A stretch of DNA of 64,000 bases from Protula sp. h YS-2021 (lineage: Eukaryota; Annelida; Polychaeta; Sabellida; Serpulidae), in NCBI GenBank assembly GCA_949752745.1, contig OX457031.1, positions 51,283,103 to 51,347,102 on the forward strand, given 5' to 3'. Position 1 is the first letter of the stretch, and every line of letters starts with the position of its first letter. Below, one piece after another: positions 57,601 through 64,000 of the stretch. The notes beneath the pieces are model-generated. The model was given only the letters and a program-made list of their open reading frames with translations. It had not been told where the DNA came from and ran no database searches. The translations under genes were made by a program, and so were the position numbers.

Positions 57601-59127
57601 TAAACGTCGCTTCCGATAACACGGCTGCACTCCTGCAACACTTGACAACTCCTGCACTTGAATACACACTCAACACATCTATGATATTACTTTCTTTGGT
57701 GTTCTGGTCCTATTTTTCTTCAACAATCATATTCAAAGAACCCTCAGCTGAATGCAGAATTTCAAAAATCTGTTCTTCACAAAAAAGTGAAGTGCTTGTA
57801 TTTTGAACCAATGCTGTCGCCTGTATTTTTCTTCGTACAATGTCATTATCTGAATTGTTTTGGGGGCGTCGTGTCAACAAACATTTCCCTTGAAACTGTT
57901 CACGCAATTGTTAGCCACCTCAAAAGAATAATACCAATTTTGCTTCTATCATAATGATAATAACCTTTCTTTTCAATTCAATTTCATTCTCATCCTCTTA
58001 AAAACATATGCAAAAAAACATGCCGTTCCCATGTAATTCCGTTTTTTTTTCTGTGAACAAATTTGTTCTTTGCGTGTGGCTTTTGCATGGTCATACACAG
58101 GCCTCCTTGAGAACACTAAGTGCAAGGCAGGTCATTATTGTGTGTGTTTATATCAACATACGGCCAATTCCACCCAAGTTGTATCGTGTAAAGGTGTTCG
58201 AAAATCCCGTATCCGGCGTTATTACCGTAATTAACTTGTAAATAGCCTCCACACAAGACTCTATTCAGGTACGAGTGTGTGGGGGGGGGGGGGCAGGGAG
58301 TGGAGGTGGAAGGGGGTGACAAGTAATGGCGCAATCACAACACGACGTATCGACTGACTGCATCCTGCTTCTCTCAGCTCAGCCCACACTCGACGATAAG
58401 CGGCTGGATTTTTTTTCTGTCGCAGTTTTTGATCTGAACAGTATTCATATGAGTTTGATTAATACAGAAAGCTAAAAAAAGTTTTCAAGAGGTCTACATT
58501 AGTTACTGGTGGTATCGAGGGATGACGTTTGATTTATTAGATAAAGCCTACACGTGCCTCACCATTCAAACGTGAAAATGCTCTTATACTTTATACAAAT
58601 CACAAGATACGTCGGACTAACAAGACTATGCATAGCATCAGCGTCCAGAGAAACTATAAAATCAAAGACGTCACGTCCCGACCACGTGACACTAGGAAAG
58701 CCGAGAATGCCCAGATTTCCTGCTTTAACTTAAAATCTCTAAAAGCCAGCGGTTGGCAATAACGGAACATTTCATACTCAAGAAGCAGGAATCAAATTCG
58801 GTTGAAACTGCAAGATTTCCCGCCGCCAGGGACCCATTAGTTCTCTTTGACTTATAACTGTGCGACACAGAATTACACATTCTAGCTGGCTGCCACAGAA
58901 ATAAACATTTCACACTGGTGTACACGTAAAGGAATTCAGCGGCTTGAATTTCGAACATGCTGATTTCTTACGTTTCTTGAGCGCAGTACATACACTAAAT
59001 CAATAGAAACCTTCATGCCAATACCTGAGATATTATTCTTCAATTCTTCTGTTACATATTATGTCCAAACCTTCTTACACAAGTACCACACAGAAACCTC
59101 TAAAATCGATCAAATCAAACAATGCCT
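54633..59127. other. 5' flank of the giant-exon gene; no gene seen
   Basis: AT-rich. Contains a poly-T at 55165-55189, G runs at 55905-55913 and 56038-56054, and a 70-base near-duplicate (GCGATAACGCGCGGGTACGGC region at 55945-55985 versus 56071-56110, sharing GGTACGGCTGAGAACTGTT). Open frames are short. A 5' UTR exon or promoter of the minus-strand gene may lie here, but I cannot place one. Confidence 0.5.
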
Positions 59128-60612
59128 TGGAAGCGGGGATCATCTTCACAAGGCAGACATCCTCGCCGCGCTTGGCTTATGCATTGTGCACGCAATGAAA
59201 GAGGGGATTATCTTCACAAGGCAGGCATCCTCGCCGCGCTTGGCTTATGCCTTGTGCACGCATTGAAAGAGGGGATTATCTTCACAAGGCAGGCATCCTC
59301 GCCGGGCTTGGCTTATGCCTTGTGCACGCATTGAAAGAGGGGATTATCTTCACAAGGCAGACCTCCTCGTCGGGCTTGGCTTATGCCTTGTGCATGCCTT
59401 TGAAGCGGGAATTATCTTTACAAGGCAGATATCCTCCCCGGGCTTGGCTTATGCCTTGTGCACAGCTTGGCAGCGGGGATTATCTTCACAAGGCAGACAT
59501 CCTCCCCGGGCTTGGCTTATGCATTGTGCACGCATTGAAAGAGGGGATTATCTTCACAAGGCAGACCTCCTCGCCGGGCTTCTCTTATGCCTTGTGCACA
59601 GCTTGGCAGCGGGGATTTTCTTCACAAGGCAGATATCCTCCCCGGGCTTGGCTTATGCCTTGTGCACAGCTTGGCAGCGGGGATTATCTTCACAAAGCAG
59701 ACATCCTCCCCGGGCTTGGCTTATGCCTTATGCACAGCTTGGCAGCGGGGATTATCTTCACAAGGCAGACATCCTCGCCGGGCTTGGCTTATGCCTTGCG
59801 CATGCCTTGGGAGCGGGGATTATCTTCACAAGGCAGACATCCCCGCCAGGCTTGGCTTATGCCTTGTGCATGCCTTGGAAGCGGGGATTATCTTCACAAG
59901 GCAGACATCCTCCCCGGGCTTGGCTTATGCCTTGTGCACAGCTTGGCAGCGGGGATTATCTTCACAAGGCAGACATCCTCCCCGGGCTGGGCTTATGCCT
60001 TGTGCATGACTTGGCTGCGTGGATTATCTTCACAAGGCAGACATCCTCCCCGGGCTTGGCTTATGCCTTGTGCACAGCTTGGCAGCGGGGATTATCTTCA
60101 CAAGGCAGACATCCTCGCCGGGCTTGGCTTATGCCTTGCGCATTTTTGGGAGCGGGGATTATCTTCACAAGGCAGACATCCCCGCCAGGCTTGGCTTATG
60201 CCTTGTGCATTGCTTGGAAGCGGGGATTATCTTCACAAGGCAGACATCCTCGTCGGGCTTGGCTTATGCCTTGCGCATGCCTTGGGAGCGGGGATTATCT
60301 TCACAAGGCAGACATCCCCGCCAGGCTTGGCTTATGCCTTGTGCACAGCTTGGCAGCGGGGATTATCTTCACAAGGCAGACATCCTCGCCGGGCTTGGCT
60401 TATGCCTTGTGCACAGCTTGGCAGCGGGGATTATCTTCACAAGGCAGATATCCTCGCCGGGCTTGGCTTATGCCTTGTGCACACCTTGGCAGCGGGGATT
60501 ATCTTCCCAAGGCAGATATCCTCCCCGGGCTTGGCTTATGCCTTGTGCACGCATTGAAAGAGGGGATTATCTTCACAAGGCAGACATCCTCGCCTGGGGT
60601 TGGTTCATGCCC
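59128..60612 (+). repeat. 68-bp minisatellite, about 22 copies, open in all plus-strand frames
   Basis: The unit includes GGGCTTGGCTTATGCCTTGT, then GCGGGGATTATCTTCACAAG and GCAGACATCCTC. 68 is not a multiple of three, so each frame cycles through all three readings of the unit. None contains a stop, giving overlapping open frames of 436, 456 and 241 codons. No start context, homology or splice structure supports translation. Confidence 0.95.
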
Positions 60613-61974
60613 TTTGCACAGGCACAGCCCGGATACACAGCAAGAAGTGGCATTCATCGCTGCGAATGGCAGCAGTATTGTATAGCACACGCAGGGATAA
60701 TTTTTGAGCCATCGAAAAAAGCGGAAAATTTGAAGGAGGGATAATATGTTGGGGTGGGTCTTTGTATGCTCCCCACTGGAAAACTCTGCAATCTAAAGAC
60801 CTAAAATAGCCATTTTATTTTTAATTTTCAAAGGAAATGTATCATACAGAGCGCAAAAATATTCTAAAAAATTGGGGCAAGTGTATTGAGACAGCCAGAA
60901 AAAAATATTTCTCGCCCCTGCCCCTCGCCCCTAAAGACTTTGAGGTTTCATCGGATTTGCATTGATGTCAAGGTTGACCCTTCTGACCTCAAAATTTCCA
61001 AAATTCAGGAAATTTTCGAAATAAAACATATGACCGAAATGAAGACGTCTGATAATAAAAAAATCATGGGTGTTACATTGTGTAGATATGGTGAAACGGT
61101 CAACATTTGATGAAACAGCAAAGCATATGGTGAAGCTGTAAATGTGTGGTGGAACGGTCACTGATGAAACTATACTTACTCGCCTACGGGTTTTCGTACT
61201 GGTATTTTTGGGCAGTCGTAAATAAAAAGCGTAAAAAATCCTCTTCCTTCCAGAAGAACCTTACCTATCGCATGTTTGTGTTCTTTGCGAATTAATTCAC
61301 CTTTTTGGAGTCGTCTGCTCAACTGCAAATTATTTCAGGAATGTTGTAGAACTGTAATTGTTGTCATTCTTCGAAACATGCGCTTAATACAACTCACTTG
61401 ATAACAATCTTCAAGCAGCGCACGGGTTGGTTTTCTTTAAGAAACAGAATGTCAAACAACAATTCTATTTTTGGATTAACCAAACTGGCTTACATACTTG
61501 GGATTGCTCACTTTAAACATGCCCTTATCCAGAGCAATTGTACGAAAACAATTCAGTCAGTTTATGAATGGATTAAATAGGCCACAAACTTTCGAGTGCG
61601 CGGTGTTTTATGTGTCCATATTTGCGGAGACCTTATCAATGACCCGCCTCCCCAGAGCCACGGTAAAATGTACACAAATAAATCAGTGAGACGTTCAAAA
61701 GGACAACTGAGTTTTTTTAAAGTTTGTTTTACAATAGGGTGGTACCTCTTCTGCTTACATATGGTGACACCATGTGCAAGTTCCAACAGATGGAGTTGTT
61801 TGACATAGGCCGTGCCCTTATCGCCACCCACACATGAGGGCTACTAAGTTCTTTAAGTCTCGACTTTCACCTTTACCCTGACAACTAGAAAACTTAGGCT
61901 ACTGATTTCTGTGTGGTAGTATTTGAATGAATTCATGTTATAATCCCCGCTCCAAAAGTGTCCTCGGGATATCC

Positions 61975-62078
61975 TTACATCGTCCTCCGGGTGTCCCCAG
62001 TCTCCTTGGGCTGTTCCCAGTGTATTTCGGGTGTCCCCACAATGTCTTCGGGGTGTCCCCACAGTGTGCTCGGAGTGT
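61975..62078 (+). repeat. Short array, about 24 bp (TCGGGTGTCCCCA...)
   Basis: About four diverged copies around TTCGGGGTGTCCCCACAGTG. Confidence 0.8.
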
Positions 62079-63215
62079 TCTTTCTGTTTCCGTGCTAAAG
62101 ACGGGGAAATGGAGGAGAAATAATTTGTCAACCCTCCTCATCAATAATTTGGCAGCCTTTAATACAGCATACCTAACACTTTTGAAACATATATTGGGTG
62201 TAACCTGAAAAAATAATTTGCTAAAAGGTTCATTCAGCTAGTCATTTCCTTAAATGCTTTGTGAAATTTGAAGCAAAGAAACTTGACTGTGGGGAAATCC
62301 CAAATGAACAAAAAATTGCTTTGCACGACACATTACAGTGAGCATACTGTCGGTCTGACGCACCCTTGTGAGGTGAGTCATCCTTGGATCAAGCTATGAC
62401 GTCATAGGCTACAATGTAGGGGGCGTGATGCTCGAAACCTTAAGCTGAATACAATAGGTTGTATATTCACATGTCAACGTATGCCGCGTGAAATGTCGAC
62501 GTGTTCAAAAAGACATCCGCATCCGCCCGTATCAAGACCAACGTAAAGTAATGTGTGCACAGGTTGCAAAACATTTTCACCCCCTTCCCTCCCCTTGCCC
62601 ACCCTTGACAACTACGTTTAGATGCGACATCGGTGAGATGGGTTCATAAAGGTCAATTAAAGTTGGCTCTTTCTCTCTCTCTTTCTTTCTTCATGTATTT
62701 TTACCGATCTTGGACCCCTACGTACCCTACTCCATCCCAAACAAAGCAACACTTGCCATTTGACGTTGCCAATGGCATTTCTGAAACCCGCATACTATTA
62801 ACCCAAGGCAAGTATTACAGTTGCCAAAACGTCAGAATTCTTTGTCAGGAAGATACATTTCTTACATGTGTAAATGTCAACAAATCAGAATAATAGACAC
62901 TTGTTTACATGCATAATAAGAGTAGAAACAGTGAGAAGAATTTCCTCTACTTAACAAACAAATACATTTTTGTAATATTTTTTTTTAAGAATGATTTTCA
63001 GAAGTGGACACTATAATGGTAATTTCATTAATGGGTGGAATAACAAGACTTGGCAGGGCCAACTGCATTCAAACTTCACGTTTACATAATGTAAATGCAG
63101 TGTATTATACCACAGGCTATACACTCCGGGAAATAACAACTGGTTATACGAAGCTTTTAAATGGAAAACAAGATTCCGCAGATTGCCTATATCTAAATTT
63201 CAGATGGTCATTATA

Positions 63216-63300
63216 ATAACAATAATAATAATAATAATATTAATATTAATACTACTAATAATACATAAATAAATAAATAAAAATAAAAATAATAATAATA

Positions 63301-63331
<31 letters not shown>

Positions 63332-63345
63332 TTATTATTTTGCGC
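63216..63345. repeat. Compound (AAT)n/(ATT)n block with inverted arms
   Basis: AATAAT repeats to about 63300 followed directly by ATTATT repeats, a near-palindrome able to form a hairpin. Confidence 0.93.
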
Positions 63346-64000
63346 AGCAACAGGTTCACACATTTCCCTGTCATTTTTGGAAATCTGTGAAATAAAACAT
63401 CAGACAAATTTATTAAAATTTCAAGATGGTGCGTGAAATGGCAAGGGCTCTCAGGCATTACGCAAATTTTCCAAAGCGGTTTGTCATTTCACAAAATGGC
63501 GGCTTTCGCAGAATGTCTGTGGCACATACATGCGAACTGTGGCAAAGGACCACGTCGCAAATGGAACCACCTATATGGTCGCCCTATGATCGCAATAATA
63601 TCATAACGTTACCATACAGGCATCTGTTTTGAGTCCATTATGTGGTTGTGCGATAAGTTGGAGAAAAACAACACCACACGAGTACACAATGAACAGAAAA
63701 CAAGAATTTTTTAATTCTGCCTTGTATAACGACCGCCTGGGCATTATAATTATAAACAACCGACCAACCTTTAATCAAATAAATATACAAATTGGATTCG
63801 GTGGGAGCTCATATTGGTTTTTCTTATTATTATTATTTTTCGCCAAGGCACTTGCTCAACATGCTTCTTGCAGTTGCTTCCCCGCCACCATATCTCACTT
63901 TCTCAATTAAAAAAAAAAAAAAACAAATAAATAAATTGCAACCGGTCAGACAGTCTATTTTTAAAAGTAAAGTGTATTTCTTCAAACTCCATTTACTGAG

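Larger units (their letters stand above)
60613..64000. other. No gene seen
   Basis: AT-rich sequence with simple repeats. Short open frames at 61562-61831, 61853-62208 and 63629-63910 show no family features. Confidence 0.5.

Overview
The window is animal nuclear DNA: genes are split by spliceosomal introns, coding density is low, and micro- and minisatellites and homopolymer G/C runs are abundant. A MAP3K20/ZAK orthologue and MITE- and SINE-like repeats fit an invertebrate metazoan, plausibly marine (inference). I cannot name the species.

Layout. (1) 1-9024, plus strand: the 3' two thirds of a ZAK (MAP3K20) gene, 12 exons with consistent phases. They encode the kinase C-lobe from the HRD loop onward, a leucine-zipper-like coiled coil, a SAM domain, a YEATS-like region and a long Ser/Arg/His-rich tail ending at a stop at 9022-9024. 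The first exons lie outside the window. (2) 9025-14571: intergenic, between convergent genes, with minisatellites and a Harbinger-like MITE. (3) 14572-27857, minus strand: nine phase-matched exons of a Lys/Glu-rich coiled-coil protein. Two further candidate exons (34328-34403, 39588-39656) and a giant 3.9-kb exon (50739-54596) on the same strand can be joined to it in phase, giving a tentative gene of about 40 kb and about 1,710 residues. (4) 54633-64000: no supportable gene; it holds a 1.5-kb, 68-bp minisatellite and simple repeats.

The most striking observation is a pair of minisatellites made of exon edges. In ZAK, a 68-bp unit occurs 15 times at exact period. Each unit contains the first 42 coding bases of the next kinase exon (RLTIPSACPEGFAE), preceded by an AG acceptor. 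Copies 1-14 are followed by a GT donor; only copy 15, which continues into the real exon, has AT in place of that GT. In the minus-strand coiled-coil gene, the last 24 coding bases of an exon plus its GTGAGT donor are repeated about 22 times in the following intron. A third array (46.1-47.0 kb) carries a strong acceptor and donor around an 18-nt core in nearly every 52-bp unit. These arrays could multiply splice-site choices, or could be tolerated by-products of tandem duplication. RNA evidence would decide.

Tandem arrays make up very roughly 15% of the window (hand estimate). Exon calls rest on family similarity recalled from knowledge, splice signals and phase arithmetic, not on alignments.
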